Positions 19,279-30,502 are shown, counted from the stretch's first letter. The stretch is 64,000 bases of DNA from an uncultured Planktomarina sp. (GCA_943788425.1 CALSQF010000006.1:124001-188000), one strand, 5' to 3'. The notes: generated by a model not told the origin, from the sequence alone. Made by a program: numbers and translations.

Positions 19279-19425
19279 GTTCAGGTCCTAACTTAATCTT
19301 GTGCCACACGTATCACCGCTAGGCCCAAACCGTATGGACCGGATTATCTAAAGCCAAGCGGGCCACACGCGCATTTTCTGAGGCGGTCTATATCCGCTTT
19401 CTATGGAGATGCAAAGCAATTTTAC

Positions 19426-20202
19426 CTATTTATCGCGAAATTGCGGCTCTCTTTTCTCGACAAAGGCCGCCATACCCTCTTTTTGGTCTTCTGTTGCAAA
19501 CATCGAATGAAACACGCGCCGTTCAAACAATAGGCCTTCCGCCAATGTGGTCTCAAAGGACCTGTTCACCGCATCCTTTGCCGCCTTAATCGAGACTTGC
19601 GATTTTTCAGCAATTTTTCCAGCAACCTCCAGGGCCACTTCCATCAATTTTTTCACCGGCACCACACGGCTGACCAACCCTGAGCGCTCCGCTTCCGCGG
19701 CATCCATAAAACGCCCGGTCAAATGCATATCCATAGCTTTGGATTTTCCAACCGATCGGGTCAAGCGCTGCGTTCCACCGATACCTGCGATGACGCCAAG
19801 ATTGATTTCTGGCTGTCCAAATTTCGCGTTGTCAGCGCAAATGATAAAGTCACAAAGCATCGCCAGTTCGCAACCACCGCCCAAGGCATAGCCTGCCACG
19901 GCTGCAATTGTTGGCTTCCGAGCCTCTTGCAACGGGCCCATACTCGCGCCGAATAGATCATCGGACACAACGTCCACAAAACTCTTCTCTGCCATCTCAG
20001 TGATATCAGCACCGGCCGCAAAGGCTTTCTCCGATCCGGTTATCACCATGCAACGGACTTTGTCGTTCGCTTCCGCCTGGCGCACCGCATCGCCAAGTTC
20101 TGCCACCAATTGGCTATTCAGCGCATTCAATGCCGATGGGCGGTTCAATTTGATGACGCAGATATGCTCTGCAATCTCTACGATGATGGTCTCATAAGCC
20201 AT
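19426..20202 (-). CDS. Enoyl-CoA hydratase
   Basis: A 258-residue crotonase-fold enzyme that hydrates trans-2-enoyl-CoA in fatty-acid oxidation. The oxyanion-hole segments [11 protein letters not shown] (residues about 60-70) and [18 protein letters not shown], and the two catalytic glutamates (Glu of CELAM and Glu of [13 protein letters not shown]), are all present, followed by [18 protein letters not shown]. It is very like the short-chain hydratases (ECHS1/FadB1-type). It stands between rpsT and mutM on the same strand with its own upstream gap. Confidence 0.92.
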   Translation of the reverse strand: MAYETIIVEIAEHICVIKLNRPSALNALNSQLVAELGDAVRQAEANDKVRCMVITGSEKAFAAGADITEMAEKSFVDVVSDDLFGASMGPLQEARKPTIAAVAGYALGGGCELAMLCDFIICADNAKFGQPEINLGVIAGIGGTQRLTRSVGKSKAMDMHLTGRFMDAAEAERSGLVSRVVPVKKLMEVALEVAGKIAEKSQVSIKAAKDAVNRSFETTLAEGLLFERRVFHSMFATEDQKEGMAAFVEKREPQFRDK

Positions 20203-20264
20203 GGTGTTCCCAGCATTGCCCCTATCAGACGTTAAAGCCTATCACGTTCGCCACCTATTTCAAG

Positions 20265-21116
20265 CTATCTCTGACAGGTTGGACAATAGAAGCTAGAGCG
20301 CCCCGATTGGCTCACCCGCGCAATTATGCCGCCGCATCCCACATGCTTGCAGGACTGGGATTCTCGGTCGTAAACGTGGAAACTGTGTTGAAAATAACCC
20401 AGCTCTCCCCCTGTTTGACGATAATCCTTAAGACTAGAGCCACCGGCTTCAATCGCCTCTTCCAAAACTGTCCGAATGATTGGCACCAAAGTACCCACCT
20501 GCATTTTGGACAGGTTCTTGGCCTTACGCATGGGCGAAATTTTGGCCCGAAAGAGCACTTCGCAGACATAAATATTGCCCAAACCCGCGATGAGTCGCTG
20601 GTCCAAAAGTGCCGTCTTAATCGGCGTATTGCGCCCCTCGAGTGCTGCGGCCAAATAAGAGTCGTCCAGATGGTTACTCAATGGCTCCGGTCCAAGGCTG
20701 GCCAGCATCTTATGCGTTTCAACCACCGCGGTCGGTGCAAGATCCATCGCGCCGAAACGCCTGGCGTCGTTGAAGGTCACCCGTGTATCATTTTCCATAT
20801 GAAAGACCACATGATCATGTTTTTCAGGCGCGGGATGCTCTTGATAAAACTCGCCAATTTGCTGGCCCGAAACCAACATTCGACCAGACATCCCGAGATG
20901 CACAATCAAAGTCTCCTGTGTATCCAAGTCCAATAGGATATATTTTGAACGCCGCCAAAGCCGCAGGACTCGCGCTCCAGTAAGGCGTTGCGCCATATTG
21001 GGCGGGAAGGGCCATCGCAAATCGGGCCGGTTCACCTCAGCACAAATGATTTTTTGGTCTTGCATCGCTGGTTGCAGGCCGCGGCGGACGGTCTCAACCT
21101 CTGGTAATTCGGGCAT
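20265..21116 (-). CDS. mutM: Formamidopyrimidine-DNA glycosylase
   Basis: MutM (Fpg) removes 8-oxoguanine and formamidopyrimidines. The 283-residue protein begins [14 protein letters not shown], giving the catalytic N-terminal proline and Glu. It has the conserved lysine in HLGMSGRML (beta-hairpin region), the helix-two-turn-helix [20 protein letters not shown], and a C-terminal zinc finger (CKHVGCGG then FYCPTCQR). It is divergent from ubiE with 82 bases between starts. Confidence 0.96.
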   Translation of the reverse strand: MPELPEVETVRRGLQPAMQDQKIICAEVNRPDLRWPFPPNMAQRLTGARVLRLWRRSKYILLDLDTQETLIVHLGMSGRMLVSGQQIGEFYQEHPAPEKHDHVVFHMENDTRVTFNDARRFGAMDLAPTAVVETHKMLASLGPEPLSNHLDDSYLAAALEGRNTPIKTALLDQRLIAGLGNIYVCEVLFRAKISPMRKAKNLSKMQVGTLVPIIRTVLEEAIEAGGSSLKDYRQTGGELGYFQHSFHVYDRESQSCKHVGCGGIIARVSQSGRSSFYCPTCQR

Positions 21117-21198
21117 CTCGCGCTTCCTTCTGGTACATCACATTGTATCAGCCGTCCTGCGTATTATAAGGGGGGTGAAGTTACAAAAGGCCTGTTCC

Positions 21199-21951
21199 AT
21201 GCAAGACACCGGTGAAGACACAACCCATTTTGGTTTTGAAACCGTTCCAGAGGCCGAAAAAGCCGGCAAGGTGCAGGGTGTTTTCACCTCCGTAGCCAGC
21301 AAATACGACGTTATGAATGACGTTATGAGTGTTGGCATACACCGCATCTGGAAAGAAGCGATGATGGATTGGCTGGCTCCAAGAGCTGGGCAAAAACTTC
21401 TCGATGTCGCCGGTGGCACTGGGGACATAAGCTTCAAATTCCTCAAGCGTGCGGGGTCTGGCCATTCCACAGTGCTGGATATCACTGAAAATATGCTCAC
21501 CGAAGGGCGCAAACGTGCTGAAACTGCACAAATGGTCGATAATTTGGATTGGGTTGTTGGAGACGCCATGGCCCTGCCCTTTGCCGATAACAGCTTTGAT
21601 ATCTACACAATAAGTTTTGGCATTCGGAACGTAACACGGCCGCAAGAAGCCTTAAATGAGGCCTACCGCGTCCTGCGTACCGGAGGCCGGTTGATGGTTT
21701 TAGAATTTAATCAAATACCCGTGCCTTTGGCGCAGAAGGCCTATGATCTCTATTCCTTCAATGTCATTCCACGCATGGGCCAGATGATCGCCAATGACCG
21801 CGCCAGCTACCAATATCTTGTCGAATCGATTCGCAAATTTCCCGATCAAGAGACATTTTTGAGCATGGTACAGCAGGCAGGGTTTGAAAATACCAGCTAT
21901 CGCAACCTATCGCTCGGTATCGCAGCCTTGCATTCCGGATGGAAAATTTAG
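21199..21951 (+). CDS. ubiE: Demethylmenaquinone/2-methoxy-benzoquinol methyltransferase
   Basis: UbiE is the C-methyltransferase of ubiquinone synthesis. The 250-residue protein shows [21 protein letters not shown] near residue 32 (split at SVG), SAM motif [13 protein letters not shown], the post-motif [12 protein letters not shown] and the end motif SFGIRNVTR. The start is ATG 21199 ([16 protein letters not shown]); a longer reading would overlap mutM on the other strand. The stop is followed immediately by the ubiB ATG, so ubiE-ubiB form an operon. Confidence 0.95.
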   Translation: MQDTGEDTTHFGFETVPEAEKAGKVQGVFTSVASKYDVMNDVMSVGIHRIWKEAMMDWLAPRAGQKLLDVAGGTGDISFKFLKRAGSGHSTVLDITENMLTEGRKRAETAQMVDNLDWVVGDAMALPFADNSFDIYTISFGIRNVTRPQEALNEAYRVLRTGGRLMVLEFNQIPVPLAQKAYDLYSFNVIPRMGQMIANDRASYQYLVESIRKFPDQETFLSMVQQAGFENTSYRNLSLGIAALHSGWKI

Positions 21952-23481
21952 ATGCGCGGTCCGCATAATATTTTTCGCCTGATCCGCACCGGCGCAACAT
22001 TTGAGCGCACAGGGGCGATGAATGTGATCCTCAACGCCTATCAAGCTCCTGTCGGTCTGCGCTTGACCGCAAAAATTCTTGGTTGGCCATTTCAGTGGTT
22101 GGGTTACAAGGGTGATCCTGCAATGCCCCCGGTCACGCGCGCGCTGACCGCTTTGGGTCCAGCCTATATCAAATTCGGGCAAATCCTATCGACCCGCCCC
22201 GATGTGGTCGGTGATGAGTTGGCCGCACAATTGCGCGTGCTGCAAGATAAATTGCCACCCTTCCCGATCGAAGAAGCGCAGACAATGATCGAGGCTGAGC
22301 TTGAGCGACCTTTGACATCCATCTTTCAAGACTTTAGCGCGCCTGTGGCCGCCGCCTCTATTGCGCAGGTCCACCGCGCAAAGCTCGCCGTCGATGGTGC
22401 AGATGTCGCCGTAAAAGTCTTACGCCCCGGCATTGAACGCGCCTTTCGCAAGGATATTGATGCGTTTTATTTCGCAGCCCGAATGGTTGAAATTCTGGCA
22501 CCCGGCGCGCGCCGTCTGCGTCCACTCGATGTGATCGCGCATTTCGAAGGCGTGGTTCTCGGTGAGTTGGACCTTCGGCTGGAAAGTAGTGCCGCGGGAG
22601 AATTTGCCGCCAACACCGAATCCGATGAAGGATTCCAATTGCCTCATATCAATTGGAGCCTGTCAGGCAAAAACGTCATGACTATGGATTGGGCTGAGGG
22701 AATCTCTGCCGGAGACAATGCCGCCCTTGATGCGGCCGGACATGACAGGCGGCAAATTGGCGAGCGGATTTTGCAATTGTTTTTGTCACACGCGCTGCGC
22801 GATGGCTTTTTTCACGCCGATTTACATCAGGGAAATATTAAGATCGCCGCCAATGGCGATGTGATTGCCTATGATTTTGGCATTATGGGCCGCATTGATG
22901 AATATACCCGGCGGGTCTACGCAGAAATTCTATTTGGCTTTATTCGCCGCGATTACAAACGTGTGGCGGAGGTGCATTTTGAAGCTGGATATGTGCCCGC
23001 TGATAAGGATGTCGATGAATTTGCCCGCGCCCTCCGGGCGGTTGGGGAACCCATTTTTGGCATGGATGCCACGCAGATCAGCATGGGACGTGTCTTAACC
23101 TACTTATTTGATGTTACAGAACAATTTGGTATGGAGACCAGAACGGAGCTCATCTTGCTGCAACGTACGATGGTTGTTGTTGAGGGGGTTGCACGCAGCT
23201 TGCATCCTCAGATTAATATTTGGGAAGTCGCCAAACCCATTGTCGAAGATTACATTAAACGAAGCATTGGGCCGAAAGCCTTGATAAAAGACCTGCTTAA
23301 AACGGCCCGCGTCCTGTCGCGCTTCGGACCAAAACTTCCTCAGCTTGCGGAAGCGGCCTTGATCCGCACCTACAACACCGCACAACCGACTGTGCAAAAG
23401 CCAGGGATGAAAAAGCGGTGGCTCGTGCTTGCCTTGCTCGTGGGAGGCGGCGGCGGTTGGCTTGCCGCACATTTTATTTAA
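21952..23481 (+). CDS. ubiB: Ubiquinone biosynthesis protein kinase-like UbiB
   Basis: UbiB is an atypical kinase-like ATPase needed for ubiquinone assembly. The 509-residue protein has the family KxGQ motif in YIKFGQILSTRPD, the alanine-rich nucleotide loop AAASIAQVHRAKL, DGFFHADLHQGNI (catalytic loop) and IAYDFGIMGRID (DFG-like). The extreme C-terminus, LVLALLVGGGGGWLAAHFI, is a transmembrane anchor. It begins directly at the ubiE stop (TAG then ATG). Confidence 0.95.
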   Translation: MRGPHNIFRLIRTGATFERTGAMNVILNAYQAPVGLRLTAKILGWPFQWLGYKGDPAMPPVTRALTALGPAYIKFGQILSTRPDVVGDELAAQLRVLQDKLPPFPIEEAQTMIEAELERPLTSIFQDFSAPVAAASIAQVHRAKLAVDGADVAVKVLRPGIERAFRKDIDAFYFAARMVEILAPGARRLRPLDVIAHFEGVVLGELDLRLESSAAGEFAANTESDEGFQLPHINWSLSGKNVMTMDWAEGISAGDNAALDAAGHDRRQIGERILQLFLSHALRDGFFHADLHQGNIKIAANGDVIAYDFGIMGRIDEYTRRVYAEILFGFIRRDYKRVAEVHFEAGYVPADKDVDEFARALRAVGEPIFGMDATQISMGRVLTYLFDVTEQFGMETRTELILLQRTMVVVEGVARSLHPQINIWEVAKPIVEDYIKRSIGPKALIKDLLKTARVLSRFGPKLPQLAEAALIRTYNTAQPTVQKPGMKKRWLVLALLVGGGGGWLAAHFI

Positions 23482-23594
23482 ATTTTTATAACATTTAGAC
23501 TAAACATCTTTTTACCGGTAATTCGGAACTATACATCAAGGCTGATATCCGCCTTGCTTCAATCTAAGACCGCAGCGATTTGAGAGGAAACTTT

Positions 23595-24938
23595 ATGACG
23601 CGACACCTATTTGGAACGGACGGTGTCCGCGGCACGGCAAATACCTATCCCATGACTGCCGAAACCGCTCTGCGGCTTGCGGCGGCGGCTGGGCGGTTTT
23701 TTCGGCGTGACGCCTCTCCAGGCCATCGTGTTGTGATTGGCAAGGATACACGCAGATCAGGCTATATGATTGAAAACGCGCTCACCGCTGGATTTTTATC
23801 AACCGGCATGGATGTGGTTCTATTGGGACCAGTTCCCACACCTGCCGTCGGCATGCTCACCCATTCCATGCGCGCAGATGTCGGTGTGATGATCACCGCC
23901 AGTCATAATCCGCATCACGACAATGGTATCAAATTTTTCGGTCCAGATGGTTATAAGCTGTCAGACGCCGCCGAAATGGAAATTGAAGCCTTATTTGCAG
24001 GTGATGTGGATCTCTGCTTGCCAGAAAACATTGGGCGGGCCAGTCGCATCGACAGCGCAATTGGGCGGTATGTCGAAGCCGCAAAGGCAACCTTTCCAAC
24101 GGGCAAGCGGTTAGACGGTTTGAAAGTTGTGATTGATTGCGCCAATGGCGCCGGATATCGCACCGCCCCTGAGGTGCTTTGGGAACTTGGCGCGGAGGTC
24201 ATCGCCATTGGCGTGCAACCCAATGGCTATAACATCAACAAAGGCGTGGGGTCGACTGCGCCAAAAGCGGCCGTTAATGCCGTGTTACAGCATGGTGCCG
24301 ACATTGGGATCTGTCTGGACGGTGATGCAGACCGAATCGCCATTATTGACGAAAAAGGCCAGGTCGCCGATGGAGATCAGCTCATGGGGTTGATCGCCGC
24401 GCGCTGGGCTAAAAGCGGAAAGCTACGCGGCGGCGCTTTGGTCGCCACCGTGATGTCTAATTTGGGCCTCGAGCGCTGGCTGGGCGACCAGGGAATTGAT
24501 CTGCGCCGTACTGATGTGGGCGATCGTTATGTGGTGGATGCCATGCGCCAGGGCGGATTCAATCTTGGCGGTGAACAATCAGGCCATATCGTGATGAGTG
24601 ATTACGCCACTACCGGCGATGGGCTTTTGGCTGGATTACAATTTCTGGCCGCTATGGTCGAAACAAGCCAACGGGCCAGCGAACTTGCCAACGTCTTCGC
24701 ACCCTGCCCACAAGTGCTGAAGAATGTCCGGTTTTCCGCAGGTAGGGCACCCTTGGAGGTTGCTTCTGTGCAGTCGGCTATCCAGGATGCGGAAGCCTCT
24801 TTGCTGGGCAAAGGACGTCTGCTCATTCGCAAATCCGGCACCGAGCCGCTGATCCGCGTGATGGTGGAGGCAGAAGATGAATCCCTGCTCAACGCGGTTG
24901 CAGAGACCGTATCGCAAGCCGTGAAAGACGCCGCATAG
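23595..24938 (+). CDS. glmM: Phosphoglucosamine mutase
   Basis: GlmM converts glucosamine-6-phosphate to glucosamine-1-phosphate for UDP-GlcNAc, and so for peptidoglycan and LPS. The 447-residue protein has [11 protein letters not shown] at the start, the phospho-serine loop [13 protein letters not shown] near residue 100, the metal-binding CLDGDADRI near 240, the sugar loop GGEQSGHIV near 325, and the phosphate-binding [14 protein letters not shown] near 415. GAGGAAAC is well spaced for ATG 23595, so an upstream TTG reading was rejected. Confidence 0.96.
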   Translation: MTRHLFGTDGVRGTANTYPMTAETALRLAAAAGRFFRRDASPGHRVVIGKDTRRSGYMIENALTAGFLSTGMDVVLLGPVPTPAVGMLTHSMRADVGVMITASHNPHHDNGIKFFGPDGYKLSDAAEMEIEALFAGDVDLCLPENIGRASRIDSAIGRYVEAAKATFPTGKRLDGLKVVIDCANGAGYRTAPEVLWELGAEVIAIGVQPNGYNINKGVGSTAPKAAVNAVLQHGADIGICLDGDADRIAIIDEKGQVADGDQLMGLIAARWAKSGKLRGGALVATVMSNLGLERWLGDQGIDLRRTDVGDRYVVDAMRQGGFNLGGEQSGHIVMSDYATTGDGLLAGLQFLAAMVETSQRASELANVFAPCPQVLKNVRFSAGRAPLEVASVQSAIQDAEASLLGKGRLLIRKSGTEPLIRVMVEAEDESLLNAVAETVSQAVKDAA

Positions 24939-25225
24939 AGCAACAATCGCCTCCATGCGCGAAACGTTTAACATTTATTATCGCGCCCGCACGCTCTGGA
25001 TAGAGCTCAATTAACTCTTTGCGAGATGATTGCTGAAATGTCATCTTGCAAAGGGTCTTGAACCATGTCCACTATCTCACCCAATCTCTACTTGCCCTAT
25101 ATCTTACAAAACTAAGCGCAAAAGCATGTCACCCATAATGAGGGCATGCGCCTGCTGGATGGGGTGGTACAGCTCAGTGTTCTCAGCCGGGCCCACCCCC
25201 CCACAAGCCCCGTTGCGGGGGATCG
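24939..25225. other. Gene-free scar with hairpins between glmM and the truncated epimerase
   Basis: I see no supportable gene here. It holds a near-perfect 13-base inverted repeat (see 25017-25053), a second hairpin GGGGTGG/CCACCCC (25161-25167 with 25193-25199), and CCCC-gttgc-GGGG at 25208-25220. None has a T-run in the proper place for a terminator. A plus-strand frame of about 77 codons (25030-25263) starts at a weak codon and resembles nothing. The neighbouring truncated gene suggests this is what remains of deleted accessory DNA. Confidence 0.55.
25017..25053. repeat. 13-base inverted repeat downstream of glmM
   Basis: CTTTGCGAGATGA (25017-25029) and TCATCTTGCAAAG (25041-25053) are complementary at every position if one G-U is allowed, around an 11-base loop. 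No T-run follows on either strand. It may still stabilise or end the glmM message, or be the footprint of a lost mobile element. Confidence 0.6.
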
Positions 25226-25387
25226 CTATATTCTGCCAAGCATCTGCAGCCGGCGATGTTTGAGCCGCACGTCATAATGATCGGTAAGACCGTCTAGACC
25301 TGTGACATTCCAGCCCTCTTGCAACAGTAATTCCGCTAGATAAAATCCAATGAAATCGGCAGAACCGGTGATATATGCATGGCGCAT
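25226..25387 (-). pseudogene. Truncated NAD-dependent epimerase (UDP-glucuronate epimerase-like) remnant
   Basis: From ATG 25387 the minus strand reads MRHAYITGSADFIGFYLAEL, continuing LLQEGWNVTGLDGLTDHYDV, then RLKHRRLQMLGRI and stop after 53 residues. This is clearly the Rossmann start of the UDP-glucuronate/UDP-glucose 4-epimerase group, whose intact members run to about 330 residues. The glycine-rich loop GxxGxxG has lost its middle glycine (GSADFIG instead of GSAGFIG), so even the remaining piece could not bind NAD properly. AAGGGG still precedes the start. The remainder of the gene is missing; the following 290 bases show no further epimerase sequence. Confidence 0.85.
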
Positions 25388-25573
25388 TGAAGCCCCTTAA
25401 TCATAAAAATGTGGTGCGGGGCGAAGACCCCAAAAATTAACAAATTCAAAGACCACCCATTCGGGCCGTTCTGTGGTACAGGATTTAATACATTGAAGTC
25501 ACACGCGTCAATGTTGGCAATCAACGCGCGACGGCGTTCTGCGCGTAGCTATTCGGCTGACAACCCCGTCCCG

Positions 25574-28258
25574 TTACAGTTTGCCGTGGCAATGTTTGAA
25601 TTTTTTGCCAGATCCACAAGGGCAGGCCTCATTGCGTCCCGGATTGCCCCAAGTGGCCCGATCATTCTCATCGAAAGCACCGGGCGCGGTCGGAGTGACA
25701 TCCATTGATTGCGCCGCCGCAGCGATGGCGGCTTGTTGCCGGGCCATTTCTTCCATTATCGCCTTTTGCTCTTCGGCCGAGCGCATACGCACATGTGTCA
25801 AGAGCTGGGTCACCCGCTCACGCAAACCGTCGAGCAGATTCTGGAACAATTGGAAGGCTTCGGATTTATACTCGTTGAGCGGATCGCGCTGCGCATAGCT
25901 GCGAAACCCAACCACAGACCGCAGATGCTCCAGCGTCAGCAAATGCTCGCGCCATTTGCCATCAATCGTCTCTAGCAAAATTTGCTTTTCAATCATCCGC
26001 ATGTTCTCAGGTCCAAACTCAACCGCCTTGCGGGCCATGAAATCATCGCTAAAGTCTTCGAGCTTTTCACGGATCGTGTCATCATCGACACCCTCTTGCG
26101 CGGCCCACTCCACCACTGGCGCATCAACCCCTAAGTTCTCTACAAGAGCAGCTTGCAGACCCTCTACATCCCACTGATCTGCATAGGATTTTGGTGGCAT
26201 AAATTGCGTCACCAAATCATCGATTACCTGGTGGCGCATATCCTGTGTGATTTCTGCCAAATCATCAGCTTCCATGATCTCGCGACGTTGGCCAAAAATC
26301 ACCTTACGTTGATCGTTCATCACATCATCGAATTTCAAAAGCTGTTTGCGGATGTCAAAGTTGCGACCTTCTACTTTCGCCTGCGCGCGTTCTAGAGATT
26401 TATTGACCCAAGGGTGCACAATCGCCTCACCCTCTTTCATACCCAAAGTATTAAGCACTTTTTCCAAACGCTCCGATCCAAAAATCCGCATCAAATCATC
26501 ATCCAATGACAGAAAAAAGGAACTACGACCTGGATCACCTTGCCGGCCAGATCGACCACGCAATTGGTTATCAATGCGGCGCGATTCATGCCGTTCGGTA
26601 GCCAAAACATAAAGGCCACCAGCTTCTTTTACCGCCTGCTCGTCGCTGGCATGTTCCTCTTCAATCTGGCTGCGAATATCATCGGGGTTCGCCTTAGGGT
26701 CCGCGGCAATGGCCTCCATAATGGTGAACTCAACATTGCCCCCCAATTTGATGTCTGTGCCTCGCCCGGCCATATTGGTCGCAATCGTGACGGCGCCCAG
26801 CTTACCTGCATCAGCGACGATCTTGGCCTCTTGCTCATGCTGACGCGCATTCAAAACATTGTGAGTGATGCCAGCAGCAGTCAACAATTCTGACAGCAGC
26901 TCGGACTTCTCAATTGAGGTGGTGCCGACCAGAACAGGTTGCTTTTTCTCATAAGCCACCTTGATGGCATCCACGACAGCGTTGTATTTTTCACCAGCAG
27001 TTCGGTAGACTTGATCATCCTCATCGGCCCGTGCAACCGCACGATTGGTCGGAACCTCGACAACACCTAAACCATAAATTTCGTGAAATTCATCAGCCTC
27101 GGTCAAGGCTGTTCCGGTCATGCCGCCCAATTTATCATACAGGCGGAAATAGTTTTGAAAGGTGACCGAAGCCAAAGTGACATTTTCGGCCTGAATGGTG
27201 CACCCTTCCTTGGCTTCAATGGCCTGATGCAATCCATCAGAGAGGCGTCGACCCGCCATCATTCGGCCGGTAAACTCGTCAATCAACACAACTTCATCGT
27301 CCCGCACTATGTATTCTTTATCACGAATAAAGAGCTTATGCGCCCGCAGCCCTTGGTTAACATGGTGCACAATCGTGGTGCTTTCCGGGTCATAAAGCGA
27401 TTGACCGTCCGGTAGAATGCCCTTGCCGCTAAGCACCTCTTCCAACCATTCGTTACCTTCATCGGTGAAGGTCACATTTTTAGTCTTTTCGTCCAACGTA
27501 TAATGGATCTCCAAAACATCTGGGATCAGCTGATCAATGGTTTTGTATAGCTCCGAGCGATCCTGCGACGGACCAGAAATAATCAGCGGCGTGCGCGCCT
27601 CATCAATTAGTATCGAGTCCACCTCATCAACAATCGCGAAATTGTGGGAGCGCTGATGCATTTGGCTCAATTCGGCCTTCATATTGTCGCGCAGATAATC
27701 AAACCCAAGCTCATTATTCGTCGCATAGGTGACATCACAAGCATAGGCCACCGCTTTTTCATCATCGGGCTGCTGAGGGTAAACAACCCCTGTCGTCAGG
27801 CCCAAAGCCAAATAGACTTTCGACATCCACTCCGCATCGCGGCGCGCCAAATAGTCGTTGACCGTAACGATATGCACGCCCTTACCCGTCAAAGCATTGA
27901 GATAGGCCGGGAAAGTGGCCACCAAGGTTTTGCCCTCACCAGTTTTCATTTCTGCGATATTGCCTTGATGCAAGAATATGCCGCCCATCAGCTGTACATC
28001 AAAGGCTCGCAGACCCAAGGCGCGCTTAGCGGCCTCGCGGCAATTAGCAAAGGCCTCTGGCAGCAGGATGTCCAAATCCTCACCAGATGTGGCACGCGCG
28101 CGCAGCTCAGCCGTCTTGGCCACGAGACCCTCATCATTGAGAGCCTCAAATTCAGGTTCAAGCGCGTTGATTTTCTCGATCAACGGCCGGGTCGCTTTGA
28201 CCTTACGATCATTTGGTGTGCCAAAAAAATTTTTGGCAAGTGTTCCTAGGCCCAGCAT
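25574..28258 (-). CDS. secA: Preprotein translocase ATPase SecA
   Basis: SecA drives unfolded preproteins through SecYEG. The 894-residue protein has Walker [14 protein letters not shown] near residue 104, [21 protein letters not shown] near 205-225, the helicase-like [16 protein letters not shown] near 500, [12 protein letters not shown], and the C-terminal zinc-binding tail [18 protein letters not shown] for SecB and lipid contact. The 186 bases between its stop and the epimerase remnant hold no gene I can support; a GGGG/CCCC hairpin there lacks a T-run. It is divergent from the parvulin gene. Confidence 0.98.
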   Translation of the reverse strand: MLGLGTLAKNFFGTPNDRKVKATRPLIEKINALEPEFEALNDEGLVAKTAELRARATSGEDLDILLPEAFANCREAAKRALGLRAFDVQLMGGIFLHQGNIAEMKTGEGKTLVATFPAYLNALTGKGVHIVTVNDYLARRDAEWMSKVYLALGLTTGVVYPQQPDDEKAVAYACDVTYATNNELGFDYLRDNMKAELSQMHQRSHNFAIVDEVDSILIDEARTPLIISGPSQDRSELYKTIDQLIPDVLEIHYTLDEKTKNVTFTDEGNEWLEEVLSGKGILPDGQSLYDPESTTIVHHVNQGLRAHKLFIRDKEYIVRDDEVVLIDEFTGRMMAGRRLSDGLHQAIEAKEGCTIQAENVTLASVTFQNYFRLYDKLGGMTGTALTEADEFHEIYGLGVVEVPTNRAVARADEDDQVYRTAGEKYNAVVDAIKVAYEKKQPVLVGTTSIEKSELLSELLTAAGITHNVLNARQHEQEAKIVADAGKLGAVTIATNMAGRGTDIKLGGNVEFTIMEAIAADPKANPDDIRSQIEEEHASDEQAVKEAGGLYVLATERHESRRIDNQLRGRSGRQGDPGRSSFFLSLDDDLMRIFGSERLEKVLNTLGMKEGEAIVHPWVNKSLERAQAKVEGRNFDIRKQLLKFDDVMNDQRKVIFGQRREIMEADDLAEITQDMRHQVIDDLVTQFMPPKSYADQWDVEGLQAALVENLGVDAPVVEWAAQEGVDDDTIREKLEDFSDDFMARKAVEFGPENMRMIEKQILLETIDGKWREHLLTLEHLRSVVGFRSYAQRDPLNEYKSEAFQLFQNLLDGLRERVTQLLTHVRMRSAEEQKAIMEEMARQQAAIAAAAQSMDVTPTAPGAFDENDRATWGNPGRNEACPCGSGKKFKHCHGKL

Positions 28259-28446
28259 ATTTGCCCCGCATGGTTATTCAAATCAAAAGAGGGATTTGCT
28301 TGCCCACCGCGCCACCGCAGCTTATGAAAAGCCAAAGGCATGTGCAGAGTTGAGCCGGCCCCCTCAGGGCCACCCAAACGATGTATGGGTCTCGCATTAC
28401 AGTGTCAACGGCACGGGTGATTCCGTGTGCTTTAAAGGATAAAACA

Positions 28447-29280
28447 ATGGCGAAATTAAACAAAATTTTCCACAGCATGGCTCTAATCTTATTCTTTTCG
28501 ACAGGCGTGGCCGCACAAGAGCCTAAATTAACCACTGTGGTCGCCACCGTAAACGGCACAGAGTTGACACTCGCCCATGTGCTCGACATCAAACGCCAGC
28601 TTCCAGATCAATATAAAAACCTCGAAGACAGCGTATTGTTTAATGGAATAATCGAACAATTGGTTCAGCAACAACTTTTGGCCAGTTCCGTTGAGACACC
28701 GCCAAGCTGGCTGCCCACGGCGATGGAAAATCAAGAGCGCAACCTGCTGTCAACAACTGTGATTGAGGCCGTTCGCGCAGGTGCGCTGAGTGAGGCGGCC
28801 CTGCAATCTGCCTATGACGCCAAATTTCCTGCCGGTGCAGGCGAAGAAGAATATCAGGCCGCGCATATTTTGCTCAAGACTGAGGACAAAGCACGGGAAC
28901 TGTTAACACTTTTGGAAGAGGGCGCCGATTTTGCAACGCTCGCCCAAGAACATTCAACCGGCCCCTCCGGTCCGCGCGGTGGTGATTTGGGCTGGTTTGG
29001 TAAGGGTCAAATGGTGCCGCCCTTTGAGAATGCAGTACTCAACATGGAGCCGGGCAGCTATGCCGGCCCAGTGCAAACGCAATTTGGCTATCATCTCATC
29101 TTGTTGAGAGATCGCCGCGTTATGGCCCCCCCAAGTCTAGAGGAGATGCGTGGGGAGCTGGAAGTTGAGCTGCAAAATGCCGCTGTGGAGGCACATCTGC
29201 GCAGCTTAATGGATGGCACGGATGTCACCCTGTCAAGCGATGGTATTGATCCCTCTGTGCTGTCAACCTTGGATCAATGA
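28447..29280 (+). CDS. Periplasmic peptidyl-prolyl isomerase (PpiC/parvulin)
   Basis: A 277-residue exported folding factor. Residues 1-23 are a signal peptide (hydrophobic core ending at GVAAQ), followed by the SurA-like N-terminal helices (VNGTELTLAHVLDIKRQL). The parvulin domain runs from about 135 to 235: AAHILLKTEDKA, GADFATLAQEHSTGPSGPRGGDLGWFGKG and FGYHLILLRDRR. AAAGGATAAA precedes ATG 28447, which I preferred to an upstream reading lacking a signal. It lies opposite secA, a sensible functional neighbour, and is four bases from argJ, with which it is probably co-transcribed. Confidence 0.92.
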   Translation: MAKLNKIFHSMALILFFSTGVAAQEPKLTTVVATVNGTELTLAHVLDIKRQLPDQYKNLEDSVLFNGIIEQLVQQQLLASSVETPPSWLPTAMENQERNLLSTTVIEAVRAGALSEAALQSAYDAKFPAGAGEEEYQAAHILLKTEDKARELLTLLEEGADFATLAQEHSTGPSGPRGGDLGWFGKGQMVPPFENAVLNMEPGSYAGPVQTQFGYHLILLRDRRVMAPPSLEEMRGELEVELQNAAVEAHLRSLMDGTDVTLSSDGIDPSVLSTLDQ

Positions 29281-29284
29281 CACC

Positions 29285-30502
29285 ATGACAAAGATATCAC
29301 CTCTGGCCCCCGCTAAATTTCCAGAGCTGCCGATCATTGATGGGGTGCAATTTGCCACCGCCTCGGCTGGGGTGAAATACCCTGGGCGGACAGATGTCAT
29401 GCTGGCCGCCATCGCGCCAGGAGCCACCATCGCCGGCGTCTTCACCCGCTCCGCCACCCGCGCAGCCAGCATATTGAATTGTCAGAAAAAAATAGGTGGT
29501 GATATGTCGAAAGGGGCGGCAATACTTGTTAACTCCGGCAATGCAAACGCGTTTACAGGTGCGGCCGGCAAAGCCTCGGTTGACCGAATCTGTTCCGCTG
29601 TCGCCGATCGGCTAAACATTCCAGCTGAAGCGGTTTTCACCTCCTCAACCGGTGTGATTGGTGAGGTTTTGCCAGATCAAAAAATCACAGATTGCCTAGA
29701 TCAATTAACAAGCTCTCTTAGCCCAGCGACGCAGGAAGACGCCGCGCGCGCCATTATGACAACCGATACCTTTCCCAAAGGTGCGTCAAGAACATTGCAA
29801 ATCAATGGACGGCCCGTCACGATAAGCGGCTTTGCCAAGGGTTCCGGTATGATCGCCCCGGATATGGCAACTATGTTGGTCTATATCTTCACAGATGCAA
29901 AAATTTCACAGCCAAATCTGCAAACCATGCTTGGAAATTTGACCAATCAAACTTTCAATTGCATTACTGTCGATAGTGACACGTCAACCTCTGACGCGCT
30001 CATCTGTGCTGCGACCGGAACGTCGGGTGTATATATAACTCAGAACCACGATTTCACTGAAGGGTTGAAACAGGTCATGCTGGATCTCGCCCATCAAGTG
30101 GTCCAGGACGGCGAAGGCGCAACAAAATTCCTCACAGTTGAAGTCACCGGCGCCCGCAGCGAAGCGGATGCGCGCAAAGTAGCTATGTCTATTGCAAATT
30201 CTCCCTTGGTCAAAACGGCGGTTGCGGGAGAAGATCCAAACTGGGGCCGCATTGTCATGGCTGTTGGGAAATCTGGCGCCGCGGCTGACCGTGACCGGCT
30301 CTCCATTTGGTTTGGGCCGCACCTTGTGGCCGAAAATGGTTGGGTTGCCTCCAGCTACAGAGAAGAAGCCGGCGCCAGCTATATGCAGCAAGCCAAACTT
30401 CATATTCGCACAGATCTGGGCGTCGGCACAGCGCAAGCCACTGTTTGGACATGCGATTTAACGCATGGCTATATTGAGATCAATGCGGACTATCGCTCAT
30501 GA
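29285..30502 (+). CDS. argJ: Bifunctional ornithine acetyltransferase / N-acetylglutamate synthase
   Basis: ArgJ moves the acetyl group from acetylornithine to glutamate in the cyclic arginine pathway. The 405-residue precursor has the self-cleavage motif APDMATMLVYIFTDA (cleavage before the Thr of ATML, near residue 194), NSGNANAFTG in the alpha chain and the C-terminal ending TCDLTHGYIEINADYRS. The start ATG 29285 is four bases after the parvulin stop, and its stop overlaps mutT by four bases. argG lies 29 kb away in the same window. Confidence 0.96.
   Translation: MTKISPLAPAKFPELPIIDGVQFATASAGVKYPGRTDVMLAAIAPGATIAGVFTRSATRAASILNCQKKIGGDMSKGAAILVNSGNANAFTGAAGKASVDRICSAVADRLNIPAEAVFTSSTGVIGEVLPDQKITDCLDQLTSSLSPATQEDAARAIMTTDTFPKGASRTLQINGRPVTISGFAKGSGMIAPDMATMLVYIFTDAKISQPNLQTMLGNLTNQTFNCITVDSDTSTSDALICAATGTSGVYITQNHDFTEGLKQVMLDLAHQVVQDGEGATKFLTVEVTGARSEADARKVAMSIANSPLVKTAVAGEDPNWGRIVMAVGKSGAAADRDRLSIWFGPHLVAENGWVASSYREEAGASYMQQAKLHIRTDLGVGTAQATVWTCDLTHGYIEINADYRS

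Noticed and set aside
20998-21198. An N-terminal extension of ubiE back to 20998
   Set aside because: It would overlap the mutM coding start on the other strand and adds residues foreign to UbiE; ATG 21199 gives the family N-terminus.
25030-25263. A 77-codon plus-strand frame in the glmM-epimerase gap
   Set aside because: Weak start, low-complexity Pro/Cys-rich translation and no family resemblance; it overlaps the epimerase remnant on the other strand.
25336-25524. A 62-codon minus-strand frame after secA
   Set aside because: It overlaps the epimerase start in a different frame, lacks a ribosome site and resembles nothing; it might be a gene remnant but I cannot support it.
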